Assembly: GCA_030705945.1 (NCBI GenBank)
Contig: JAUZPS010000304.1
Location: 1 to 6,096 of the forward strand
Source: Bacillota bacterium
Lineage (GTDB): Bacteria; Bacillota; Clostridia; Acetivibrionales; DSM-2933
Direction: 5' to 3'
Length of the DNA stretch: 6,096 nt
Part shown: positions 1 to 5,227 of the stretch, piece by piece
Layout of the letters: every line of letters starts with the position of its first letter
Numbering within the stretch: the stretch's first letter is position 1
Notes under the pieces: model-generated
Database searches by the model: none
What the model saw: the letters and a program-made list of their open reading frames with translations, nothing else
What the model was told of the DNA's origin: nothing
Made by a program: the position numbers and the translations under genes

Positions 1-63
1 AAACCCATTATATCAAGTTTTTGAAACGACCAGTTGCTAAGTTTTTTTGATACTACCTTAGAT
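1..63 (+). repeat. aro leader element, copy 1 (3' half; 5' half lies outside the window)
   Basis: This segment matches 1447-1510 with one substitution (t59 versus a1506) and one extra T in the T-run of the second copy. Similarity stops abruptly after base 63. It contains the right-hand strands of the stems described for the aroK leader: tttttgaaacg at 18-28 and gttgctaag at 33-41, followed by seven T's at 42-48. The left-hand strands would lie upstream of base 1. The T-run ends 45 nt before the aroA start, against 47 nt in the aroK copy. The element is either a leader attenuator of aroA or the terminator of an upstream gene; the matching spacing and the conservation beyond the T-run favour a leader role. 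Confidence 0.75.
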
Positions 64-80
64 GAAAATCATATGTTTAC

Positions 81-88
81 GAAAGGGG
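81..88 (+). promoter_or_regulatory. Ribosome binding site deciding the aroA start
   Basis: GAAAGGGG ends five bases before ATG 94. An in-frame TTG at 34 would lengthen the protein by 20 residues. It has no Shine-Dalgarno site, lies inside the hairpin arm of the leader element, and would add residues that do not belong to the EPSP synthase fold. Confidence 0.7.
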
Positions 89-93
89 TTTGT

Positions 94-1371
94 ATGTATT
101 TAATTGTTGAAAAGTCTAATGTTAGTGGAAGAGTTCATATACCAGGCTCTAAGTCGCATACAATAAGGGCATTATTTTTTGCAAGTCTTGCATCGGGAAA
201 GTCAGAGATTTATGATCCTTTGCTTTCTAATGATGCTGATTCTGCAGTTGAGGTATGTAAAGCCCTTGGCGCCAAAATCGATCATGTAGATAGTAAATAT
301 ATAATAGAAGGATTTGCTGGTAAACCTATTACTCCAGCCGATGTAATAAATGTTGGCAACTCCGGCACAACCATGAGATTCGCTGTTTCAACAGCTTCTC
401 TTAGTGATGGTTGTTCTGTTTTAACTGGAGACTATCAAATCCGCAGGCGTCCTTTAGCTCCTCTTATTAAATCTCTAAACGACCTAGGAGCTAATATCTT
501 TACTACTAGGGATAATGGTATGGCTCCTGTTGTTATTAAAGGAAAACTAAAAGGCGGAAAAACAAGCATTGATGCTATAACATCACAATATCTATCCTCA
601 TTGCTTATACATGCTCCACTTTTGGTTAACGATACTCATATTGAAGTAACAAGGCTCAATGAAGCTCCATATGTAGAGATGACAATCTGGTGGCTTGATA
701 AATTAGGTATAAAATACGAAAACAATGACCTCAAATCAATATATATTTATGGCAACCAACCTTATAAGCCTTTTAATTTAGCAATACCTGGAGATTTTTC
801 CTCAGCCACATTTTTTGCTGTTCAAGCCGCAATATCCTCTTCTGAAATTGAGCTAGAGAACTTGGATATGACAGATCCGCAAGGTGATAAACTTGTTTTT
901 TCAATTTTAAAAGAAATGGGCGCAACAGTTGAAATAAAGGAAAACACAATTTCTGTTAAGGGTAATAGCCTAAAAGGCGCAGTAATCGATATGAATTCAA
1001 TACCTGACGCCTTACCTGCAATGGCTGTATTAGGCTGTTTTGCTGAAGGTGAAACTCGTCTCATCAACGCGCCTCAAGCAAGATTAAAAGAAACCGACAG
1101 GATTGCGGTAATGTGTAAGGAATTAAAAAAGCTTGGCGCTGATATAGAAGAACTACCAGATGGCCTTATCATAAGAAAAAGTATGCTTAGAGGAGCAGAG
1201 GTTGAAGGTCATGATGACCATCGAATTGTTATGGCTCTTGCTATCGCAGGTCTTAATATAGATGGAAAGACTATTATTAAAGGAGCTGAAGCTTATAACA
1301 TTACTTTTCCCGAATTTGGAGATTTAATTAAAAATTGCGGCGGAAATGTTCTGTTGACTGAAACTTTATAA
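94..1371 (+). CDS. aroA: 3-phosphoshikimate 1-carboxyvinyltransferase (EPSP synthase)
   Basis: This 425-residue cytoplasmic enzyme transfers the enolpyruvyl group of PEP to shikimate 3-phosphate, the sixth step of the shikimate pathway to chorismate. The start at 94 gives the usual N-terminus, with PGSKSHTIR at 17-25 (Lys20 binds phosphate). The family motifs follow in order: GNSGTTMRF at 88-96, GDYQIRRRPL at 112-121, the substrate loop TSQYLSSLL at 163-171, PGDFSSATFF at 232-241, IPDALP at 303-308 with the catalytic Asp305, RLKETDRI at 330-337 with Glu333, and GHDDHRI at 372-378. Length and the two-domain pattern are normal. Two positions differ from the E. coli-type enzyme. Phe96 replaces the proline that usually follows the TxMR motif. 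The C-terminal phosphate-binding lysine of the KxFP motif is replaced (NITFPEF, 402-408). Both could affect glyphosate sensitivity but do not suggest loss of function. aroK follows 171 nt downstream on the same strand. The only obvious regulatory signal is the hairpin/T-run leader element before the gene. Confidence 0.97.
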   Translation: MYLIVEKSNVSGRVHIPGSKSHTIRALFFASLASGKSEIYDPLLSNDADSAVEVCKALGAKIDHVDSKYIIEGFAGKPITPADVINVGNSGTTMRFAVSTASLSDGCSVLTGDYQIRRRPLAPLIKSLNDLGANIFTTRDNGMAPVVIKGKLKGGKTSIDAITSQYLSSLLIHAPLLVNDTHIEVTRLNEAPYVEMTIWWLDKLGIKYENNDLKSIYIYGNQPYKPFNLAIPGDFSSATFFAVQAAISSSEIELENLDMTDPQGDKLVFSILKEMGATVEIKENTISVKGNSLKGAVIDMNSIPDALPAMAVLGCFAEGETRLINAPQARLKETDRIAVMCKELKKLGADIEELPDGLIIRKSMLRGAEVEGHDDHRIVMALAIAGLNIDGKTIIKGAEAYNITFPEFGDLIKNCGGNVLLTETL

Positions 1372-1378
1372 AACGAAC

Positions 1379-1495
1379 GGTTTTAGCGACATTTCGCGAT
1401 AGATAAGGGCGTTTCAAAAAATTCCTTGTTCAAGTTTATAAGACGAAAACCCATTATATCAAGTTTTTGAAACGACCAGTTGCTAAGTTTTTTTT
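1379..1495 (+). promoter_or_regulatory. Candidate attenuator / structured RNA leader of aroK
   Basis: The aroA-aroK gap can fold into one long interrupted hairpin. P1 pairs 1382-1390 with 1479-1487 (9 bp, two of them G-U). GG 1407-1408 can pair with CC 1476-1477. P2 pairs 1410-1420 (cgtttcaaaaa) with 1464-1474, 11 bp without mismatch. P3 pairs cttg 1425-1428 with caag 1460-1463. Eight T's (1488-1495) follow directly, as in an intrinsic terminator. The left P1 strand can instead form a local hairpin (gcga 1386-1389 with tcgc 1394-1397), which would free the terminator arm; such mutually exclusive pairing is typical of attenuators. No T-box motif, TRAP-type repeats or recognised riboswitch core was seen. 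It could equally be a plain terminator of aroA, but the near-identical 3' half before aroA argues for shared leader control. The ligand or protein, if any, is unknown. Confidence 0.5.
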
Positions 1496-1510
1496 GATAC
1501 TACCTAAGAT
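1447..1510 (+). repeat. aro leader element, copy 2 (segment shared with positions 1-63)
   Basis: This is the segment that directly repeats 1-63: 62 of 64 aligned positions are identical, with one indel in the T-run and one mismatch. It includes the descending strand of the leader hairpin, the T-run and about 15 bases beyond it. Identity this high in non-coding DNA implies either recent duplication or gene conversion between the two aro leaders, or strong sequence constraint. Confidence 0.9.
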
Positions 1511-1542
1511 TAATTGATATTAACATAGTTTGGAGACCTATT

Positions 1543-2046
1543 ATGAATAATAAAAATATAGTAATGATTGGCATGCCTAGCTCTGGAAAGACAACCGTCG
1601 GAAAATTGATATCTGATATTGCCGGTAAGGCATTTTTGGATACTGATCAGCTTTTTTATGACCAGGCCAGATTTACGCCAAAAGACTATGTAAATAATTT
1701 CGGACTGGATAAATTTTTAAACGAACAAGAGAAAATAATAATTGAACTCAGCATCGATAACACGATTATCGCTACTGGCGGAGGGGTTATTCACAACAAC
1801 CTTGCAATGAACCACCTGAAAGAAAATGGAATTATTGTATACTTAGACACTGAATTCAGCGTTATTGAAAAAAGAATATCTAGCGAAAGAAGATTTGCAA
1901 GAAAAGACGGCAAGAGCTTTTATGACATGTACTTAGAACGAGTTCCCTTATACAAAAAGTATGCTGATATCATTATTGAATGCAATGAAATGACATCAGA
2001 AGATATTGCCAATGAGTTATTTATTATACTGAATAAACAACTATAA
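1543..2046 (+). CDS. aroK: Shikimate kinase (divergent subfamily)
   Basis: This 167-residue cytoplasmic P-loop kinase would phosphorylate shikimate at the 3-hydroxyl with ATP, one step before AroA. The Walker A loop GMPSSGKTT is at 10-18, the shikimate-site DTD at 33-35, the GGG substrate loop at 79-81, and the C-terminal RVPLYKKYAD at 133-142 with the conserved Arg133. Length is normal. The usual FRxxE motif, whose Arg binds the shikimate carboxylate, reads FLNEQE at 58-63, so the Arg position is Leu59. The RPLL lid is replaced by RRFARKDGKSF (116-126). From memory, a branch of annotated bacterial shikimate kinases shows a similar FLxxEE and non-RPLL lid, so this looks like a subfamily trait rather than decay. 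GGAG at 1532-1535 precedes the ATG. Adjacency to aroA supports the assignment; the alternative is a related small-molecule kinase of the same fold. Confidence 0.88.
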   Translation: MNNKNIVMIGMPSSGKTTVGKLISDIAGKAFLDTDQLFYDQARFTPKDYVNNFGLDKFLNEQEKIIIELSIDNTIIATGGGVIHNNLAMNHLKENGIIVYLDTEFSVIEKRISSERRFARKDGKSFYDMYLERVPLYKKYADIIIECNEMTSEDIANELFIILNKQL

Positions 2047-2117
2047 AATTTTACGCGCATTCTTTCATTAATATTAATCGTGAAAAAGTTTTTAAATAAG
2101 CAAATGAAGTTAATGTA

Positions 2118-2139
2118 ATATGTTTATCACGAAACATAT
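2118..2139. promoter_or_regulatory. Perfect palindrome upstream of spo0A (possible operator)
   Basis: ATATGTTT (2118-2125) and AAACATAT (2132-2139) are perfect 8-bp inverted arms around a 6-nt spacer, centred about 64 nt before the spo0A start. The spacing suits a dimeric helix-turn-helix regulator. No T-run follows, so it is not a terminator. I could not identify convincing sigma-A or sigma-H promoter boxes in 2047-2180, and no terminator is visible after aroK, so read-through from aroK into spo0A is possible. Confidence 0.35.
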
Positions 2140-2175
2140 AGTATAAAAGTAATGTGATTTATAGTATCTTTTACT

Positions 2176-2180
2176 AGGGG
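2176..2180 (+). promoter_or_regulatory. Ribosome binding site deciding the spo0A start
   Basis: AGGGG lies 12 nt before ATG 2193. It abuts the upstream in-frame TTG at 2181, leaving no spacer for initiation there, so ATG 2193 is preferred although its spacing is slightly long. Confidence 0.6.
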
Positions 2181-2192
2181 TTGATTAATAAA

Positions 2193-3011
2193 ATGAAAAA
2201 TGAGATTTCTGTTTTAATTACAGATGATAATATTGAATTTGGAGATATACTTAATGAATATTTGAGCCAATCTGAAGATATGAAAGTTGTTGGCATCGCA
2301 AGAGATGGTCTGCAAGCATTAGAAAAAATCAAGGAGCTAAAACCTGATGTTGTTATTCTTGACGTTATTATGCCAAATCTTGATGGAATCGGCGTACTTG
2401 AGAAGATTTCAGCTATGGATAATATCCGTAAACCGATTTTTGTGATGCTATCAGCTATCGGACAGGATATTTTTATACAGCAAGCTATGTCCTTAGGCGC
2501 TGAATATTACATAGTAAAGCCTTTTAATGTAGAGGTTCTGATTTCAAGAATAAGACAATTATACAAAGAAAACTGTGTATCATCTTTCCATGAGAGCAGG
2601 TCTATTATTAAAAAAGCTCCTTCGACTGTATTAAAACAACAAGAAAATAGTCATGATGTAGAAGTACAAGTAACCTATATGATGCGTGATATAGGCATAC
2701 CTCCGCATATGTCGGGTTACCAGTATATACGAGAGGCGATTGTTCAAACAATAAATAATTCTAAAGTATTTGGTTCAATCACAAAAGTTTTATATCCAGC
2801 AGTTGCCCAAAAATTCAATACAACACCACAGAAAGTCGAAAGAGCAATAAGGAACGCAATTGAAAGCGCCTGGTCCAGAGGAAATCCTGACAGCATTGAC
2901 ACTCTTTTTGGTTATACTATTAATTATAGTAAAGGCAAGCCGACAAATTCAGAATTTATAGCTATGATTGCGGATAAAGTCAGAATTAATATGAATCTAC
3001 ATAAATCCTGA
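2193..3011 (+). CDS. spo0A: Sporulation transcription factor Spo0A (response regulator)
   Basis: This is the 272-residue master regulator of entry into sporulation, a cytoplasmic DNA-binding protein activated by phosphorylation. The receiver domain covers about 4-125: acidic pair Asp11/Asp12, phosphoacceptor Asp57 in VVILDVIMPNLDG, Ser87 at the switch position and Lys109 in YIVKPF. A poorly conserved linker (about 126-155) leads to the Spo0A-specific C-terminal domain (about 156-267). This contains DIGIPPHMSGYQYIREAI (166-183) and the recognition-helix region FNTTPQKVERAIRNAI (208-223) followed by AWSRGN, close to the family consensus, so binding to 0A boxes (core TGTCGAA) is expected. Length is normal. 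In most spore formers I know, spo0A directly follows spoIVB; here aroK lies 146 nt upstream instead. The gene ends at a strong bidirectional terminator facing the HU gene. Confidence 0.98.
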   Translation: MKNEISVLITDDNIEFGDILNEYLSQSEDMKVVGIARDGLQALEKIKELKPDVVILDVIMPNLDGIGVLEKISAMDNIRKPIFVMLSAIGQDIFIQQAMSLGAEYYIVKPFNVEVLISRIRQLYKENCVSSFHESRSIIKKAPSTVLKQQENSHDVEVQVTYMMRDIGIPPHMSGYQYIREAIVQTINNSKVFGSITKVLYPAVAQKFNTTPQKVERAIRNAIESAWSRGNPDSIDTLFGYTINYSKGKPTNSEFIAMIADKVRINMNLHKS

Positions 3012-3018
3012 TATATAG

Positions 3019-3053
3019 AAAAAACCCTGAAAAATTATATTTCAGGGTTTTTT
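3019..3053. terminator. Bidirectional intrinsic terminator between spo0A and the HU gene
   Basis: A 14-bp perfect stem pairs 3019-3032 with 3040-3053 around a 7-nt loop (aattata). The core is ACCCTGAAA/TTTCAGGGT, with an A-run on the left and a T-run on the right. Read on either strand the stem ends in a T-run, so it can terminate both spo0A (stop at 3011) and the convergent HU gene (stop at 3073). Confidence 0.93.
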
Positions 3054-3072
3054 CTTTCGATATAAAAATGTA

Positions 3073-3345
3073 CTAGTTAACACTATCTTTTAAACCCTTA
3101 CCTGCTTTAAATACTGGCGCCTTTGAAGCTGGAATTGTTATTTCCTCTTTAGTCTGAGGATTTCTTCCTTTTCTTGCGGCTCTTTCTCTTACCTCGAAAG
3201 TACCAAAACCAACAAGCACAACTTTGTCTCCATTTTTAAGAGTATCTTGAACTGTTCCAATAAATGCGTTTAAAGCAGCTTCACTATTCTTTTTGTTTAA
3301 ACCTGATTTTGCAGAAATTGCATTAACTAAATCTGTCTTATTCAT
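3073..3345 (-). CDS. hup: HU family DNA-binding protein
   Basis: This 90-residue nucleoid protein is expected to act as a dimer that bends and compacts DNA. The whole family pattern is present: N-terminal helices from MNKTDLVNAISAKSG, then the signature GFGTFEVRERAARKGRNP at 46-63. Pro63 is the intercalating proline at the tip of the DNA-clasping beta arm, followed by TKEEITIPASKAPVFKAGKGLKD. Length is exactly typical. A consensus AGGAGG (3354-3359 on the minus strand) precedes the ATG by 8 nt, predicting strong translation. A sigma-A-like promoter lies at 3379-3407, with a 0A-box core at the expected transcription start. It is distinguished from IHF by the RKGRNPQTKEEI arm and by the single-gene setting. 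It converges on spo0A and is transcribed away from the stress-protein gene's 3' end. Confidence 0.97.
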   Translation of the reverse strand: MNKTDLVNAISAKSGLNKKNSEAALNAFIGTVQDTLKNGDKVVLVGFGTFEVRERAARKGRNPQTKEEITIPASKAPVFKAGKGLKDSVN

Positions 3346-3369
3346 TTAAACAACCTCCTGTATTTGGAA

Positions 3370-3376
3370 TTCGACA
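3370..3376 (-). promoter_or_regulatory. Candidate Spo0A box at the HU gene transcription start
   Basis: The minus strand reads TGTCGAA, an exact match to the core of the Spo0A binding consensus. It lies directly downstream of the predicted -10 box (3379-3384), covering the expected +1 site, a position where binding would normally repress. A 7-mer match is expected about once by chance in a window this size, so the position is the main argument. Confidence 0.4.
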
Positions 3377-3378
3377 TT

Positions 3379-3407
3379 ATTTTATAATGAAAGTGGCATT
3401 AAGTCAA
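3379..3407 (-). promoter_or_regulatory. Sigma-A-type promoter of the HU gene
   Basis: On the minus strand, TTGACT (-35, 3402-3407) is followed after 17 nt by TAAAAT (-10, 3379-3384), a 5/6 and a 5/6 match to consensus. The overlapping TATAAA at 15-nt spacing is less well placed. The implied 5' leader is about 27 nt and includes the AGGAGG site. Confidence 0.7.
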
Positions 3408-3477
3408 GCTTTTCACAATAATTTCACATTATTAGGCTGTAAAATTTGCGTTTATGGAATATTATTCTAATTATTTT

Positions 3478-3858
3478 TTACGATACAATACATATGTCTA
3501 CATCTTTTACATTATTCTCTAACATCTTAATAAACTTGTTTTCCTTGTGGGCTTCTTTAGATTTTCCTAGTACAACGCAATTAATTTCATTATCATTTAT
3601 ATAGTTTACAATTGAATTTACTATATCATCTGACTTTAGCACTGATAATTTTGCTCCTATAGATTTCGAAACTTTAAATAAATACTCCAACGCTTCCCCC
3701 TCTTTAGCATTATCCAAGAACTTCCACTCATTTTTAGCTACATGAATCACATGAAGTTCTCCTTCATTTTCACCCTTTAAAGTAATAGCCTCTCTGATTA
3801 GTCTTTCACATGTCTTTTGCTGCGTAACACAAACAAGTATATTACGTATTGGATTCAA
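3478..3858 (-). CDS. Universal stress protein / KdpD-like alpha-beta domain protein
   Basis: This small cytoplasmic protein of 126 residues starts at a TTG codon. The N-terminal strand and helix read RNILVCVTQQKTCERLIREA, then GELHVIHVAKNEW, and the C-terminal part has CVVLGKSKEAH at about 94-104. This is the pattern of a stand-alone UspA domain, closest to the Usp domain of the KdpD potassium sensor (ILVCV...ERLIR...LGKS). The ATP-binding signature of nucleotide-binding Usp proteins (G-2x-G-9x-G) is incomplete: only the first Gly of GKS is evident. No membrane segment or kinase domain is present. TTG 3858 is chosen because the AGGGAGGG site ends 8 nt upstream. The longer in-frame TTG at 3945 overlaps the predicted -35 box and has no Shine-Dalgarno site. 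The precise role is unknown; ligand sensing is an inference from the family. Confidence 0.78.
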   Translation of the reverse strand: MNPIRNILVCVTQQKTCERLIREAITLKGENEGELHVIHVAKNEWKFLDNAKEGEALEYLFKVSKSIGAKLSVLKSDDIVNSIVNYINDNEINCVVLGKSKEAHKENKFIKMLENNVKDVDICIVS

Positions 3859-3866
3859 ATATATGA

Positions 3867-3874
3867 CCCTCCCT
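3867..3874 (-). promoter_or_regulatory. Ribosome binding site deciding the TTG start of the stress-protein gene
   Basis: The minus strand reads AGGGAGGG, ending 8 nt before TTG 3858, a strong site at good spacing. It lies inside the reading frame opened by the upstream TTG at 3945, which argues that translation starts at 3858 and not upstream. Confidence 0.75.
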
Positions 3875-3916
3875 TTGATATAGATAGATAACTGTAAAAA
3901 ATTTATATCTGTTTGC

Positions 3917-3945
3917 TTTATAATTCTTGCTAAGTTATGTCGCAA
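3917..3945 (-). promoter_or_regulatory. Sigma-A-type promoter of the stress-protein gene
   Basis: On the minus strand, TTGCGA (-35, 3940-3945) and TATAAA (-10, 3917-3922) are separated by 17 nt, matching consensus at 4/6 and 5/6. The predicted start near 3910 gives a leader of about 50 nt before the TTG codon. The large palindrome at 3985-4078 lies upstream of this promoter. Confidence 0.55.
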
Positions 3946-3984
3946 ACTAAAACAACCAGAAAAAGCAATTTTTCAGCTGTTTGA

Positions 3985-4078
3985 CGCAACTATATTAAAA
4001 TCAATTATATATTTTGCAATTAACATTTTACATCCATTTTTTATATTGCAAAATATATACCTTGATTCATAAGTTGCG
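3985..4078. repeat. 94-bp imperfect palindrome (possible third member of the intergenic repeat family)
   Basis: Nested arms pair across the element: cgcaact 3985-3991 with agttgcg 4072-4078, aatcaa 3999-4004 with ttgatt 4062-4067, and a perfect 15-bp arm 4006-4020 with 4045-4059 around a 24-nt loop. GCTG 3976-3979 and CAGC 4086-4089 can extend it. The left arm contains TTAAAATCAATTA (3995-4007), identical to 5229-5241 at the edge of the palindrome between the fumarase genes. It could be a decayed repeat copy, a structured RNA, or a cruciform-forming site. Confidence 0.6.
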
Positions 4079-4098
4079 AAAAGTTCAGCTTTGATAGT

Positions 4099-4127
4099 AA
4101 AATGCAGACGTATTAACTGCATTTTTT
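4099..4127 (+). terminator. Orphan terminator-like hairpin
   Basis: AAAATGCAG (4099-4107) pairs with CTGCATTTT (4117-4125) around a 9-nt loop, and the T-run continues to 4127. Read on the + strand it resembles an intrinsic terminator, but no + strand gene ends upstream; the nearest genes on the left run the other way. It may end an unannotated small RNA that includes the 3985-4078 palindrome, or it may be fortuitous. Confidence 0.4.
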
Positions 4128-4292
4128 AATGTAAAATCTTTTTCGTAACTTATATAATCTTTTATTTTTAGAAGCAAGCTTATATAAAACTTTAAGTTCT
4201 GTATCTATACATATAAATTATACCATAAATTATTTAAAATAAAAATTCATTTCCGCTTTTTGGTTATATTATAATGATAAAATGTCTATGTA

Positions 4293-4321
4293 TTGCCTTT
4301 TGCTATATTGTGTATTAATAT
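4293..4321 (+). promoter_or_regulatory. Probable promoter of the fumarase genes
   Basis: TTGCCT (4293-4298) and TAATAT (4316-4321) are spaced 17 nt apart, each matching consensus at 4/6, and imply a leader of about 25 nt. The inverted repeat CTATATT (4303-4309) / AATATAG (4317-4323) overlaps the spacer and -10 box and could be an operator. An alternative is the perfect -10 TATAAT at 4270-4275, but no good -35 box lies upstream of it. Confidence 0.4.
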
Positions 4322-4352
4322 AGATATAGCCTAGTTTTATAGGGAGGTCTGT

Positions 4353-5195
4353 ATGAAAATAATTACAACTGAATCAATATCGGCTGCAGTCGAAAAATTA
4401 TGCATAGACTCAAACTACTATCTCAACTCAGACATTATAAATAAGCTGGAAGACGGTCTTTCCTCAGAGGAATCCGGAACCGGCAAAGAAGTATTAAAGC
4501 AACTTCTAGCAAACGCTAACCTTGCAAAAATGGAAAGTATGGCTATATGTCAAGATACTGGGATGGCTGTTGTTTTTATTGAAATTGGTCAACAATTACA
4601 AATAATCGGGGGAAATCTAAGCGATGCTATCAACGAAGGTGTCAGAAGGGGGTATGAAAAAGGCTTTCTTAGAAAATCAATTGTTTCTGATCCAATATTA
4701 AGAAAAAACACAGGCGACAATACACCTGCTATAATCCATTATGAAATAGTTGATGGCGAAACCTTAAAGATAATTGTCGCTCCTAAAGGTTTTGGCAGTG
4801 AAAACATGAGCGCTCTTAAAATGTTAAAGCCTTCTGACGGTTTGGACGGAATAAAGAAGTTTATACTTGAAACAGTAAGCGGCGCAGGTCCTAATCCTTG
4901 TCCTCCGATTGTAGTCGGTGTAGGAATTGGGGGAACCATGGAGAAAGCGGCTTTTCTCGCAAAAAAAGCGTTGTTACGGCCTTTAGATGATTGTAGCCCA
5001 TTGCAACATATTAAGGAACTCGAAGAAGAAATGTTAAGTAGTATAAATAAATTAGGAATTGGTCCTGCGGGACTTGGTGGTAAAGTTACAGCTTTAGGAA
5101 TAAACATTGAAGTTTTCCCTACACACATAGCTGGCCTTCCCGTAGCAGTCAACATAAGCTGCCATGCTACAAGGCACGCGGAAATTATATTATAA
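4353..5195 (+). CDS. fumA: Class I fumarate hydratase, alpha subunit (Fe-S)
   Basis: This 280-residue subunit holds the 4Fe-4S cluster of the two-subunit, oxygen-labile fumarase that interconverts fumarate and L-malate in the cytoplasm. It corresponds to the N-terminal domain of the single-chain class I enzymes such as E. coli FumA; the symbol here means the alpha subunit. The three expected cluster cysteines are Cys66 (AICQDTG), Cys183 (GPNPCPP) and Cys270 (ISCHA). Asp68 and His258 (FPTHIAG) fall where the catalytic Asp and His are placed in the solved Leishmania class I fumarase, as I recall it. GIGPAGLGGK (235-244) and GVGIGGTMEKAA (189-200) are further family motifs. Length is normal. AGGGAGG at 4341-4347 precedes the ATG by 5 nt. 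The beta subunit gene follows after an unusually long 167-nt gap filled by a palindromic repeat. L-tartrate dehydratase is the main alternative, since the family does not separate cleanly by eye. Confidence 0.93.
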   Translation: MKIITTESISAAVEKLCIDSNYYLNSDIINKLEDGLSSEESGTGKEVLKQLLANANLAKMESMAICQDTGMAVVFIEIGQQLQIIGGNLSDAINEGVRRGYEKGFLRKSIVSDPILRKNTGDNTPAIIHYEIVDGETLKIIVAPKGFGSENMSALKMLKPSDGLDGIKKFILETVSGAGPNPCPPIVVGVGIGGTMEKAAFLAKKALLRPLDDCSPLQHIKELEEEMLSSINKLGIGPAGLGGKVTALGINIEVFPTHIAGLPVAVNISCHATRHAEIIL

Positions 5196-5198
5196 CTA

Positions 5199-5227
5199 AA
5201 ACCAATATATTTTAGAAACCAATATAT
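5199..5227 (+). repeat. Short tandem-like direct repeat after fumA
   Basis: The 12-mer aaaccaatatat occurs at 5199-5210 and again at 5216-5227, starting 4 nt after the fumA stop and abutting the palindromic element. The first copy also lies in a small inverted repeat (ctaaaa 5196-5201 / ttttag 5210-5215). It may be a trace of an insertion or slippage event at the repeat boundary. Confidence 0.6.

Larger units (their letters stand above)
3946..4352. other. Gene-free intergenic region between divergent stress-protein and fumarase genes
   Basis: About 400 very AT-rich bases lie between the two divergent genes, with no reading frame that looks coding. They contain a small hairpin (gaaaaa 3959-3964 with tttttc 3969-3974, loop GCAA), the large palindrome at 3985-4078, the terminator-like hairpin at 4099-4127, and the fumarase promoter area near 4270-4321. 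In 4128-4260 I see only AT-rich sequence with two copies of cttatataa and no convincing feature. Confidence 0.6.

Noticed and set aside
34..93. A 20-residue N-terminal extension of AroA from TTG 34
   Set aside because: The codon lies within the leader hairpin arm and lacks a ribosome binding site, while ATG 94 has a good one and gives the standard N-terminus.
822..1067. An 81-codon minus-strand reading frame inside aroA
   Set aside because: It is a shadow of the aroA coding sequence, with no ribosome binding site or recognisable domain.
1426..1470. A TTG-initiated 14-codon frame with three Phe codons ending in the aroK leader hairpin, resembling an aromatic leader peptide
   Set aside because: No Shine-Dalgarno site sits at useful spacing, there is no ATG, and three Phe codons in T-rich DNA are unremarkable. 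The frame's end is shared with copy 1, but that follows from the repeat itself.
1372..1542. T-box leader or TRAP-controlled leader before aroK
   Set aside because: There is no T-box core (TGG-ACC antiterminator motif) and no series of GAG/TAG triplets.
3859..3945. A 29-residue N-terminal extension of the stress protein
   Set aside because: The upstream TTG overlaps the predicted -35 box, and a strong ribosome binding site lies within the extension just before TTG 3858.
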